64,000 nt of DNA from Telmatactis stephensoni (Eukaryota > Cnidaria > Anthozoa > Actiniaria > Isophelliidae), in the NCBI GenBank assembly GCA_029948255.1, contig JALIZF010001799.1, positions 671,001 through 735,000 of the forward strand, in the 5' to 3' direction. The notes below the pieces were generated by a model, which was given only the letters and a program-made list of their open reading frames with translations, had not been told where the DNA came from and did no database searches. The position numbers and the translations under genes were made by a program. Below, piece after piece: positions 45,244 through 55,199 of the stretch. Position 1 is the stretch's first letter, and each line of letters begins with the position of its first letter.

Positions 45244-45435
45244 TTAAAAAAGCGTGTATTTAAAGGGACGTGTCCCTGTGACCACAGGCTTCCCATCAGT
45301 CAAAGTTTGTATATGGTTCCCGTTCGGTTGTTGAAGGTTTGGGAACCCTGTGTTGTGTTTCCTCAACAACAAATGAGAACCCGATATAAACGATGAGGAT
45401 GAGAAGCCTGCCCCAGCCATGACTGCTTTACCCAT
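45244..45435 (-). other. 63-codon frame recurring in each array unit
   Basis: MGKAVMAGAGFSSSSFISGS, then HLLLRKHNTGFPNLQQPN. The start is also seen at 38631 and, interrupted by an insertion, at about 50790 (MGKAAMAWTGFSSSSFISGS). It lies upstream of the array gene in the same orientation. Copies keep the frame over ~35 codons then diverge by insertions; it may be a small gene, an old exon or only duplicated DNA. Confidence 0.25.
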
Positions 45436-46079
45436 GGTGCGAATCAGTGCTTTCAGTTTCTATAATTATGAATATATCAAACACGGGAAACCGTTTTTTA
45501 TTCCTTAATTGATGAGGAGAAACGATTCCATGGCACGGCTGCCGACTCGCAAAATTTATTTTATCCAGCAAGTGCTACAAATGCCACTTTGGGTCTTGGA
45601 AGTAGTTTTTATCAATTCTATTTATTTTGTATCGAAACCCTTAGTGTCTTTTATAAGAGGATATCTTAAAGGTATCAAACAAAAGGAGAAAGGATTTAAA
45701 CACAGAGTGTTTCCTGTCAATCATCTCTAATGGATTAATTGCTATCATAAGAGCCGGTCCTTATAAAAATTAGTAAAATGTATTTTACATTGCACGTGTA
45801 TCAAAACAGTAAAACGGAGCATCGACGGAGAAGGGGGTTGAAAGGGGAATAAATCTATTTTAGAAATGATTTTAGAATTGTTTTCTTTTCTCTAACCACA
45901 TCTCAGATTACAACTCACAGTTTTGCGGACTACTGACGGCAACAAGGAAAAACAAAACAAACTCAAAAAGAAAAATAAGAAAAGAAAAAAAAAACAGGAA
46001 AGAGAAAAACGAAAAAAAGGAAAAACAACAACAACAACAAAACACAGAAAAGGCAAGTTGTATTCAGGGACTAAACTTG

Positions 46080-46828
46080 TTTATTGACAAATCTCATCTA
46101 AATCACCAGTCTTACATTAAGGGGGTGTTTACATGGCACTAGGATCATCCTAGCAGGCGAATCATCCTACCTGCTATACATTTACTGCATTCTGTTTACG
46201 TGGAAATTTGTGTCTTCAATTCGGGTACTAGGATCATCCTACTAAACAGAATGCAGTAAATGTATAGCAGATAGAATGATTCGCTTGCTAGGATGATCCT
46301 AGTGCTAGGATGGTTCTAGTGTCATGTAAACACCCCGGGGGGGGGGGGGACTCCTATATATAAGAGGACGGGGATGCTCGTCGGAAATTTTAAAAATGAC
46401 CCCTAAAAGGTACCAAAGTCATATCCGGGGTGGGCGTGGCAATACAGTGTTTTTACCCCTAAAAGGTACCAACTCAAAAACACTAAATTTAACATTTTGC
46501 ATATTTTAGTCAATCAAGCGATCAATTGTGTCTATTTATATACGAACAATTTGATGGTCGTGCAATCCGATCTTTGTTTCCAGTATTTGATCGTTGATGG
46601 AGGAAAAAATCACCCTAAAAGGTACCAGCAAGGTCTCTAGTAGTCCACTAAAGTCTGAGATACCCTAAAAGGTACCAGATCGCTGATTTTGACCCCTAAA
46701 AGGTACGACGAGCATCCCCGTCCATTTCCGATCGGAGTCCCCCCCCCCCCCCCGGGGGTAAACACCCCCTAAGTCTCGTAAAGTCCTTTGATAGTTCAAT
46801 CTCCTCATCAAATTCCTCTGCGTTTGTT
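46080..46828 (-). other. copy F 3' UTR exon region with AATAAA
   Basis: Acceptor TTTTACAG at 46829, exon to about 46772, then the hairpin MITE with its nested G/C-run element, and AATAAA at 46080-46085. Confidence 0.55.
46121..46770. mobile_element. hairpin MITE with a nested element bounded by G and C runs
   Basis: The outer element matches the E and G hairpin MITEs. At its right terminus is an insert (about 46337-46755) starting with 13 G, GACTCCTATATATAAG, GACGGGGATGCTCGTCG and ending CGACGAGCATCCCCGTC then GGAGT and ~15 C. Its interior repeats CCCCTAAAAGGTACC at least four times. GTAAACACCCC flanks both sides as a probable target-site duplication. Confidence 0.75.
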
Positions 46829-47118
46829 CTGTAAAAGGAATAAAACTTTGGTTAACAATCGTGAAAAAATAAAGAGCTGTACATTTGGTACAAAAGCTGG
46901 AAACGGATGGGTTTGTTTGACACCACGGCGTCTCATGCACACAAATTTGAGAAATGCCCTGAGAATAGCGCTCCAATGGGAGTGAACCAAGTAAAGGACG
47001 CGGGCTTTTTCTTAAGCTTGTGAGAACTAATAAATTGCTCATACTCAAAACTACGAACTGATTAGAAAAATATGCAGGCAAAATGTCACCAGAAGGACTG
47101 GCATATTTACAATACCTG

Positions 47119-49287
47119 TCAACCAAGTTTGCCACAATAGCGTCTAACAAGCTGTAGCAAAATATTCAAGGTACCATTGGGTAGCCAACTTGGGAGCTTG
47201 CAGCCACAGACAGCACCAATATTTGGAGAATAGGGATCGGAGACATGCATTCCCCAATATCGACGCAGACGCTCTTGACCCAAATGGCAGTTGTTTTTAA
47301 TCAGGTCGTAATGGGAACCCATCAAACTCTGCATTCGTCTTTGGGCTTGCTGTGGTGTGACTCTTCCGTTCGAGGATGGAATGGTAGTGCCATACATCTG
47401 TCGAGTCCAGGTGTACTCTGCCCCACTGTCGTCTTTCATTGTGAGTTCCTAAATGAATTAAAACAACAGATGAAAACAAGAAGTGAAAAGCCAAGTTAAT
47501 TAATAAACATTGCGGGAATGTGAAAACGTTAAATGCAAGAATTTACAGGGTTGATTCCTTTTAAAACATCACCATTGCTCGTCGGCAATTTTCAAATATA
47601 CCGCTAAAAGAAACTGGAACTTTTTTTGCTGTTGTCCTGGCTTAGAAACTTCAACCCCTAAAAGATACCAATGTTACTCAGTAGGGAATGATGTTTCAAA
47701 ATCTGCGCTGATGCATGGAAAATGTTCAAACAAAACCTGAGTTGAACTGATAATTTTATTCCTAGGTTAATGGTTAATTATAAACTCAGGTTTTGTATTA
47801 GGAAAGGGCATAACGATAACACGATCAATTTGTTACCAAACGTTATCGTTATGCCCTTTCCTAATACAATTTTAAGATGGAGAAATCAAATCATAAACTC
47901 AGGTTTTGTTTGAACATTTTCCGTCAGTGAAGATTTTGAAACATTATTCCCTACTGAGTAAGAATTTCCTCCCCAACACTTTGAAAGTTATCAGGGAAAC
48001 ATTGAGATCCCGTATTCCATATTCAACACCATAAGAGATACCAAACCGCTAATTTTAACCTCTTAGAGATACGATGAGAGCATCCCAGATGTTTTTCTAT
48101 GCAAACGTTGCCCTCCCCTCAGTTGCAGTTAAGTTTTCTTTATTTTATTGTAAATAGGGAAAAAGGGCTGCGTTATGTTGATGGCCCTCGCGCGAGGCCT
48201 CTACGAAGGCTAGAATAAAAAATGAGAACAGTTGCGCTTTTGAGTCAAAACTATATTGAGCTATTTAGCTGCTGCCGGATTCCCGGCCCATCCCATCCTT
48301 TGGAAATAGCTGGTAGTCTTCACTGAGGAGTCCATTACTGTCTTTAGGAGTAAGAAAGGCAACGTTGTTCAGTAATCAAGAGAATCTTTTACGTTAAATC
48401 ATTTTACCTTGCATTTTTTTCCCCACCAGCAGTTTGTAGTTTTGCTTGGTCTGGCGTCATAAAGATGACTTTTCCCATCACCCATGTATTCCAAGACACA
48501 TTGTCGTCCGTCAGTCATCTCTAAGATCAACCCAGAGTGCGCAACAGCGCAATATCTAATGCCCTTGAGAAGGGAAAGGTAGCGGCGAATAACGTAGATT
48601 CGGCTGATTGGTTGGGAAGAGCTGCACCCGGCTGTTAACAAAAACCCATAAAATTATTGTCAATCGATATACGAAATGTCTCTTCCTCTGAATCTACACT
48701 AAAGATGAAAATTTTCATCCCGTCATTTCTTAATTATCGAGTGCACGCCATATATCCGTGAAATTAAACTTAACATTTTGTTATTGTCTAATTGCACTAT
48801 TTGGTACAATAGAAGCTGAACAGTACAAATAACGATAGCAACGTAGAGTGATCGCACTTAATCCATGAAATAATGCAAAAGAACATTATTAAACAATGGA
48901 AAAAGGATTTTATACTTTTTAGTACAAAGTAGATTTTGTACGTTTTCATGGGTTAAGTGTGATCACTCTATCTAGCTGTCTTTGTGTTTCTTTGTGTAGT
49001 TTATGCCTGAGTGCATTAATTCTTAGTTAGTCGATAGATAGTGTGATTTTCATTGATTGGTTGAAATACACTACACTAAATAATGCACACCTTTCTTCCT
49101 ATATTCCATTACCGTAAACCTGCAACGAATAGTGATTCATATACTAACCACTGGGCAGTGTATACAATGTTTTTGCTTTATTATGTTTCTAAATTTACAT
49201 TGATTTAGAATTCGTAATACCTTCAGTTTGGTCTGGTACAACCATTACAGCTACAAATCCAAGTATCAGTAGAGGTAGAATCTTCAT
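47119..49287 (-). CDS. array copy F: secreted permuted-papain-fold-like protein, 206 aa
   Basis: Exons 49221-49287 (signal peptide with PDQTE end), 48408-48631 (AHSGLILE; RNC region changed to TNCWWGKKC) and 47119-47448 (HYDLIKNNCHLGQERL, then GMHVSDPYSPNIGAVCGC). Exon 3 begins ELTM where other copies have VLTM or VLKM. Cysteine count and candidate catalytic pair are conserved. Introns host small MITEs: 47796-47866 in intron 2 and 48844-48970 in intron 1. The 3' UTR exon end is 46828; between it and the AATAAA at 46080-46085 lie a hairpin MITE and, nested in it, a ~420-bp element bounded by G and C runs, giving this unit an unusually long 3' end. Confidence 0.8.
47796..47866. mobile_element. 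71-bp mini hairpin in intron 2 of copy F
   Basis: Arms TATTAGGAAAGGGCATAACG and its inverse. Absent from the other copies. Confidence 0.75.
48844..48970. mobile_element. MITE in intron 1 of copy F
   Basis: Arms TAGAGTGATCGCACTTAATC and TTAAGTGTGATCACTCTA. Part of another copy lies at about 48738-48790. Confidence 0.7.
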
Positions 49288-49609
49288 CTTGGCTGATGTT
49301 TGTTTGGTATGCCGACTTCAGCTTTCTAAATATAATAATGTAAAAAAAGGTATCAAGTAAATGGATATTTGGTGGAGTTCAAGCCATTCATTATGAAAAA
49401 TTTCCTTCCTTTTTCAATCTCTCAAACTTTTTCCCCACAAAATCGGATACCATGAATTGTCTTAGTTCTAGCTGCGCAAAGATTTGATAGTACCACCATC
49501 TACAGACCATGGATGAAACGAATGTATTATCTAACGAATTTATCCAGTGGATAAGAGTTTATCAATTCAGATTGGGATGTCCGCTAGTTAACACTCAGAT
49601 CTTACTTAC

Positions 49610-49775
49610 ATTTTCCACGACATGCAAATTCTTACTGATCTGCTAGCGATGATGAATGCTTCAACCGTTATTTATAAAATTGTATAAGAGTGCCCTCTTT
49701 CTAAGACATCAGTCAAGTTTCTCCTTTGCAAGAGTATCGCATTAATCGCGTTGAAACAGGAACAAAATCATGTCA
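49610..49775 (-). promoter_or_regulatory. copy F promoter and 5' UTR exon
   Basis: Donor GTAAGT at 49609 after GGAAAAT; TATA-like ATTTTATAAATAACG at about 49667-49681; GTGACATGATTTTG replaces the TGACGTGA element. A small indel puts GCATG in the 5' UTR exon, which could make an upstream start codon in the F transcript. Confidence 0.65.
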
Positions 49776-50504
49776 CGATTATGAGTCAAGTAGTAAAACT
49801 ATGAGTAACATACAGATGGAGTATGTTACAAATTAACATCAATTGTCGACAAATAAGAATCATAAAAGAAAAAAAAAATAAAGAAGAAAGTAAAAACGCA
49901 ATCAACTTGCTAAGTGTATACTGTATCAGTGTAGCAACGGCTTGTTAATATCGTAACTAACGTTTCGTTAGTGAGTCAATTGCAAAGTAGTAGCTGCTAT
50001 TACCACACGTTGAAAGTTGAACGTAAAAGGTAATATAACTAAAAAGTCTCGCGAAGAAGACTACTCAAGGTTCTCGAGCTTAATTGAACTCTGTATTCAT
50101 AAAGACGTTTGAGTATAGTTATAGTACAGAGCAAATATAGGCCATCTTGATACAGCAGAAGTAACGTTCACATAATGTTATGTATGATGTTAGCCTGGGA
50201 ACCAGAGGTTTATTTCTATCTTGCTATTGACGCTTGTAATTTTGTCAGTACAGTAAGGACAATTTGACCCAAATATTACCTTTCGGATTGTCTGAACTGT
50301 TCATGGGGTCTTTCCTCTAAAACTGCGGATACTCAGATAAAAAGGATTATCATGTAAAGACTCCTCATTGTTAAGAAAGCGTGTATTTAAAGGGACGTGT
50401 CCCTGTGACCACAGACTTCCCATCAGTCAAAGTTTGTACATGTATATGGTTCCCGTTCGGTTGTTGAAGGTTTGGGAACCCTGTGTTGTATTTCCTCAAC
50501 AACA

Positions 50505-50717
50505 AAATGAGGAAGTTGTCCTTCAGTAGCATGATGATAAATGTATAAAGAGGAATTGAGGCCTTACACTACTGTGAATTTAGATCTTGATCTTTATTAC
50601 TTTAGCTTTCGTCGGTCGCCGACATCATCAGAAGTAAAGATGAAAAGTTATGCACATATTTAAATACTTAAATACACAGAGCGTCTCCGGGACAAAGCGG
50701 CCTGATCCGCTTGAATC
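50505..50717. mobile_element. insertion in the F-G intergenic repeat
   Basis: About 213 bp present only here, flanked by CCTCAACAACAAA on both sides (probable target-site duplication). Contains GCTTTCGTCGGTCGCCGAC. Family unknown. Confidence 0.55.
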
Positions 50718-51269
50718 CTCAACAACAAATGGGAACCCGATATAAACGATGAGGATGAGAAGCCTGTCCAAGCCATGGCTGCTTTACCCATTGTGCGAAC
50801 CAGTGCTTTCAGTTTCTTTAATTATGAATCTTTGGTGGAGAGAGACGATTCCATGGCACGGCTGCCGACTCGCAAAATGTATTTTATCCAGCAAGTGCCA
50901 CAAATGCCACTTTGGGTCTTGAAAGTATTTTTTATCAATTCTGTTTCATTTTGTATCAAAACCCTTAGTGTGTTTATAAGAGGATATCTTAAAGGTATCA
51001 AACAAAAGAAGAAAGGATTTAAACTCAGAGTGTTTCCCGTCAATCACCTCTACTGGATTAATTGCTATCATAATAGCCGGTCCTTATAAAGTTAGTGAAA
51101 TACTATTTTACATTGCACGTGCATCAAAATATTAAAACGGAGCATCGACGGAGAAAGGGGAATTGATTTTTTGAGAAAGGATTTAAGAATTCTTTTCTTT
51201 TCTCTAACCACATCTCAGACTACAACTCACAGTTTTGCGGACTACGGCAACAAGGAAAAACAAAACAAA

Positions 51270-51364
51270 CTCAAAAAGAAAAAACAACAACAACAACAAA
51301 AAAACACAACAATAACAACAGAAAAAGAAAGACAAAAAGGAAAGAGAAAAACGAACAAAGGAAT

Positions 51365-51395
<31 letters not shown>

Positions 51396-51415
51396 AAACA
51401 TAAACAGAAAAAAAG
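51270..51415. repeat. A-rich and (CAA)n low complexity
   Basis: CAACAACAACAA runs in A-rich DNA just past the poly(A) site of copy G; equivalents at 28560, 35560, 39260 and 46030 mark each array unit. Confidence 0.85.
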
Positions 51416-51442
51416 GCAAGTTATATTGAGGGACTGAGCTTG

Positions 51443-51725
51443 TTTATTGGCAAATCTCTAATCTAAATCACCAGTCTTACATTAAGGGGGTGTTTACACG
51501 GCACTAGGATCATCCTAGCAGGCGAATCATCCTACCTGCTATACATTTACTGTATTCTGTTTACATAGAAATCATAGGATCATCCTACTAAACAGAATGC
51601 AGTAAATATATAGCAGGTGATGATTCGCCTGCAAGGATGATCCTAGTGTCATGTAAACACCCCCTAACTGGCTCGTAAAGTCCTTTAATATTTCATTCTC
51701 CTCATTAACTTCCTTTGCGTTCGTT
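51443..51725 (-). other. copy G 3' UTR exon with hairpin MITE and AATAAA
   Basis: Acceptor TTTTACAG at 51726; hairpin MITE 51484-51666; AATAAA at 51443-51448. Confidence 0.6.
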
Positions 51726-52062
51726 CTGTAAAAGGAATAAAACTTTGGTTAATAATCGTGAGAAAAGAATAAAGAGCTGTACATTTGGTACAAAAGCTGG
51801 AAACGGTTGGGTTTGTGTGACACCACGGCGCCTCATGCACACAAATTTCAGCCAAACCCGGAGAAACATCATATGGGAATATAGCCCTCCTCCGTTTCGC
51901 TATTTCACGGGTGACCAAATGAGAGTGAACCAAGTAAAGGATGCGGGCTTTTTCTGAAGCTTGTCAGAACTATATTGCTCAGACTCAAAACTACTGGCGA
52001 AATTAGAAAAATATGACAAAATATAAATGTCACCAGAAGGACTGGCATATTTACAATACCTG

Positions 52063-53650
52063 TCAACCACGTTTGCCACAATAGCGTCTAACAAGCTGTA
52101 GCAAAGTATTCAAAGTACCATTGGGTAGCCAACTTGGGAGCTTGCAGCCACAGACAGCACCAATATTTGGAGAATAGGGATCGGAGACGCGCATACCCCA
52201 ATATCGACGCAGGCGTTCTTGACCCAAATGGCAGTTGTTTTTAATCAGGTCGTAATTGTAGCCCATCAAACTCTGCATTCGTCTTTGGGCTTGTTGTGGT
52301 GTGACTCTCCCCTTTGAGGATGGAAAGGCAGTGCCATACTTCTGTCGAGTCCAGGTGTACTCTGCCCCACTGTCGTCTTTCATTGTGAGTACCTAAATGA
52401 ATTAAAAGAACCGGATCAAAACAAGACGTGAAAAGCCAAGTTAATGAATAAACATTGGGAATGTGAAAACGATAAGTGCAAGATCGAATTTACAGGGTTG
52501 ATTCCCGTTAAAACATTACCATTGCTCGTCGGCAATTTTCAAATATACCCCTAAAAGAAACTGGAACTCTTTTTGCTGTTGTCCTGGCTTAGAAATTTCA
52601 ACCCCTAAAAGATATCAATGATAAGGGATAATTTTATTCCTAGCTAGGTTTGATGGTTAAACTCAGGTTTTGTTTGAACATTTTCCGTCAGTAAAGTTTT
52701 TAAACATTCAGTTCTCTAGTAAGAATTTCCTCCTCAACACCTTAAAAGATATCAGGGAAACATCGAGATCCTGTATTCCATATTCATCACCATAAGAGAT
52801 ACCAAACCGTTAATTTTAACCTCTTAGAGATACGATGAGAGCATCCCAGATGTTTTTCGATGTAAAAATTGCCCCTCCACCCCCGCCCACCTCCCCCCAG
52901 TTGCAGTTAAGTTTTCTTTATTTTGTAAATAGGGAAAAAGGAATATGCTGATGGCCCTCGAGCTCGATGCCTCTACGAAGGCTAGAATAATGGAAATAGC
53001 GCATGGTCTAGTGGTCACTGAGGAGTCCATTACTGTCTTTAGGAGTAAGAAAAGGCAACGTTGTTCAATAATCAAGATAATCTTTAACGTTAAATCATTT
53101 TACCTTGCATTTTCTCCACCACGAGCAGTCTTTAGTTTTGGTTGGTCTGGCGTCATAAAGATGGCTTCTTCCATCACCCATGTATTCCAAGACACATTGT
53201 CGTCCGTCAGTCATCTCTAAGATCAACCCAGAGTGCGCAACAGCGCAATATCTAATGCCCTTGAGAAGGGAAAGGTTGCGGCGAATAACGTAGATTCGGC
53301 TGATTGGTCGGGAAGAGCTGCACCGAGCTGTTAACAAAAACCCATAAAATTATTGTCGATCGATATAAGAAATGTCTCTTCCTCTGAATCTACACTAAGG
53401 TGAAAATTTTTCATATCGTCATTTCTTACAAGATATTAGATACGGTTGAAATACACTAAAATAATGCACACCAATACCGCAAGACTGCAACGAATAGTGA
53501 TCTGTACTAGTCACTGGGCAGTGTATACAATTTTTTTTCTTTATTATGTTTCTAAATTTACATTGAATTAGAATTCGTAATACCTTCAGTTTGGTCTGGT
53601 ACAACCATTACAGCTACAAATCCAAGTATAAGTAGAGGTAGAATTTTCAT
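52063..53650 (-). CDS. array copy G: secreted permuted-papain-fold-like protein, 206 aa
   Basis: Exons 53584-53650 (signal peptide), 53104-53327 (AHSGLILE, LEYMGDG, KDCSWWRKC) and 52063-52392 (GYNYDLIKNNCHLGQERL, GMRVSDPYSP). It differs from F mainly around the tryptophan-rich CxxxxxC segment and by YN for SH just before YDL; His, Cys and all eight other cysteines are kept. Closest to F in exon 3, as expected of neighbours in a tandem array. The intron between the 5' UTR exon and exon 1 has taken in a nested pair of MITEs (53863-54734) and another MITE (54816-55002). 3' UTR exon end 51725, AATAAA at 51443-51448. This is the rightmost copy; the array repeat ends near 57.1 kb. Confidence 0.8.
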
Positions 53651-53862
53651 CTTGGCTGATGTTTGTTTGGTTTGCCGACTTCAGCTTTCTAAACATAATA
53701 ATGTAAAAAAAGTCATCAATAAACAATGGATATTTGGTGGAGTTCAAGCCATTCATTATGAAAAATCTCATTCCTTTTTCAATCTCTCAATACCACTCGG
53801 AATTGTCTTCGTTCTAGCTGCTCAATGATTTGATAGTATACCACCATCTATAGTAGTAGTGG

Positions 53863-54734
53863 TTAAAGTCCTTATGACAGGGTGGTGAAGAGGTATTTCG
53901 TGACCCGTGATTCAGCCTAAATTAGGCTTGTGATTCGTGAAAAGCTAAAAATTCTAGCCGTGATCCGTGAAATCATCTTTGTCCGTGACTGGGATTTGTA
54001 GTTTTTCATTGCCGAGATTCGTGATTATAAAAATGCCGATTCGTGAAATATGCGACGCGCAGAAAAGAGATAACGAAAAACAGTGTGATCCTTCGATTGT
54101 ACGTACTTTCGGTCCGTTTATAAGGACAAAATTCGTGCAAAAAATCTTAGGAATGAAAAAACAGTATTTATTTTTGAATGAAAAGTAAAAATCTTCTATG
54201 ATTTGTGAAATAGCTTATCATTATTCCGTGATCCGTGAAATTGCGAAAAAATGGTTCGTGATTCGTGATGGTGACCCCCTCTTCACCACCCTGTTATGAC
54301 ACATAATTTTTTATTTTCAAACTTAGTTATTTTTAGAGAGCATAGTGAAGATCTTTTTACCCAGGTTTTCCTCACCTCGTATTTTCTGAGATATGAAGGT
54401 TTCAAATGTCAAAATGCAAATTTGATGACGTAAGAGGAGGCAACACTGCAAACTTCTCATGGGTTTTACAAAAAGAGGACTTCAATTCAAGGGCCAAAGT
54501 TTTTACTAAACAACAGGCTTTGCCAATGGAAATGAGTTACAAATGGAAAAATACAAGTAATTTAAACTCTCTTGTTTTTGTATAATAAATGATTACTCCT
54601 CTTACGTCATCACATTTGCATTTTGAAATTTGAAACCTTTATATCTCAGAAAAAAACAAGATTAAAAGATCTTTACTATGCTTTCTTTCAAGAACTGAGT
54701 TTGAAAATAAAATATTATCCGTCATAGGGACTTT
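53863..54734. mobile_element. MITE containing a nested CAGGG element
   Basis: Outer termini TTAAAGTCCTTATGAC and GTCATAGGGACTTTAA with inner GATGACGTAAGAGGAG/CTCTTACGTCATC arms. The inner element 53878-54293 has CAGGGTGGTGAAGAGG termini, TTATGA on both sides, and an interior built of GTGAT(T/C)CGTGAAA phrases. Confidence 0.8.
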
Positions 54735-54815
54735 AATACGAATGTATTATCTAATGAATTTATCCAGTGGATAAGAGTTTATCAATTCAGATTGGGCTGT
54801 CCGCTAGTTATGCAA

Positions 54816-55002
54816 TAGACCATTTCACGGTTCTAGTCGTTCAACCTCAGCCTCAACAGCGCGAAATATATTCTTTAGAAATTGAAATTTGATTTTTGAT
54901 TTTTTTGAATTTAAAATTCCACGGGCTGTAGTCAAATTCTAAAGAATATACTACACGCTGTCGAGGCTGAGGTTGAACGACGAGAACCGTGAAATGGTCT
55001 AT
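54816..55002. mobile_element. MITE, TAGACCATTTCACGG family, copy 2
   Basis: Arms TAGACCATTTCACGGTTCT and AGAACCGTGAAATGGTCTA; same location in unit G as 37013-37224 in unit D. Confidence 0.8.
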
Positions 55003-55028
55003 TGGGACTCAACACAAATCTTACTTAC

Positions 55029-55195
55029 ATTTTCCACGACCAAGTTCTCTCTGATCTGCTAGTGATGACCAATGCTTAAACCCTTATTTATATAATTTCA
55101 TGAGTGCTGTCTTTGCAGGACATCAATCATGCCAGTTCCTCCTTTGCAAGAGTATCGCATTAATCGCGTTGAAACAGGAACAAAATCACGTCATG
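55029..55195 (-). promoter_or_regulatory. copy G promoter and 5' UTR exon
   Basis: Donor GTGGAAAAT|GTAAGT at 55028; TATATAAATAAGGG at 55081-55094; ATGACGTGATTTTGTTCCTG at about 55176-55195. Confidence 0.7.
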
Positions 55196-55199
55196 ATAT

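Noticed and set aside
44934..45296. 120-codon minus-strand frame in the E-F intergenic repeat
   Set aside because: Other units do not preserve it; its C-terminal part reads into a MITE.
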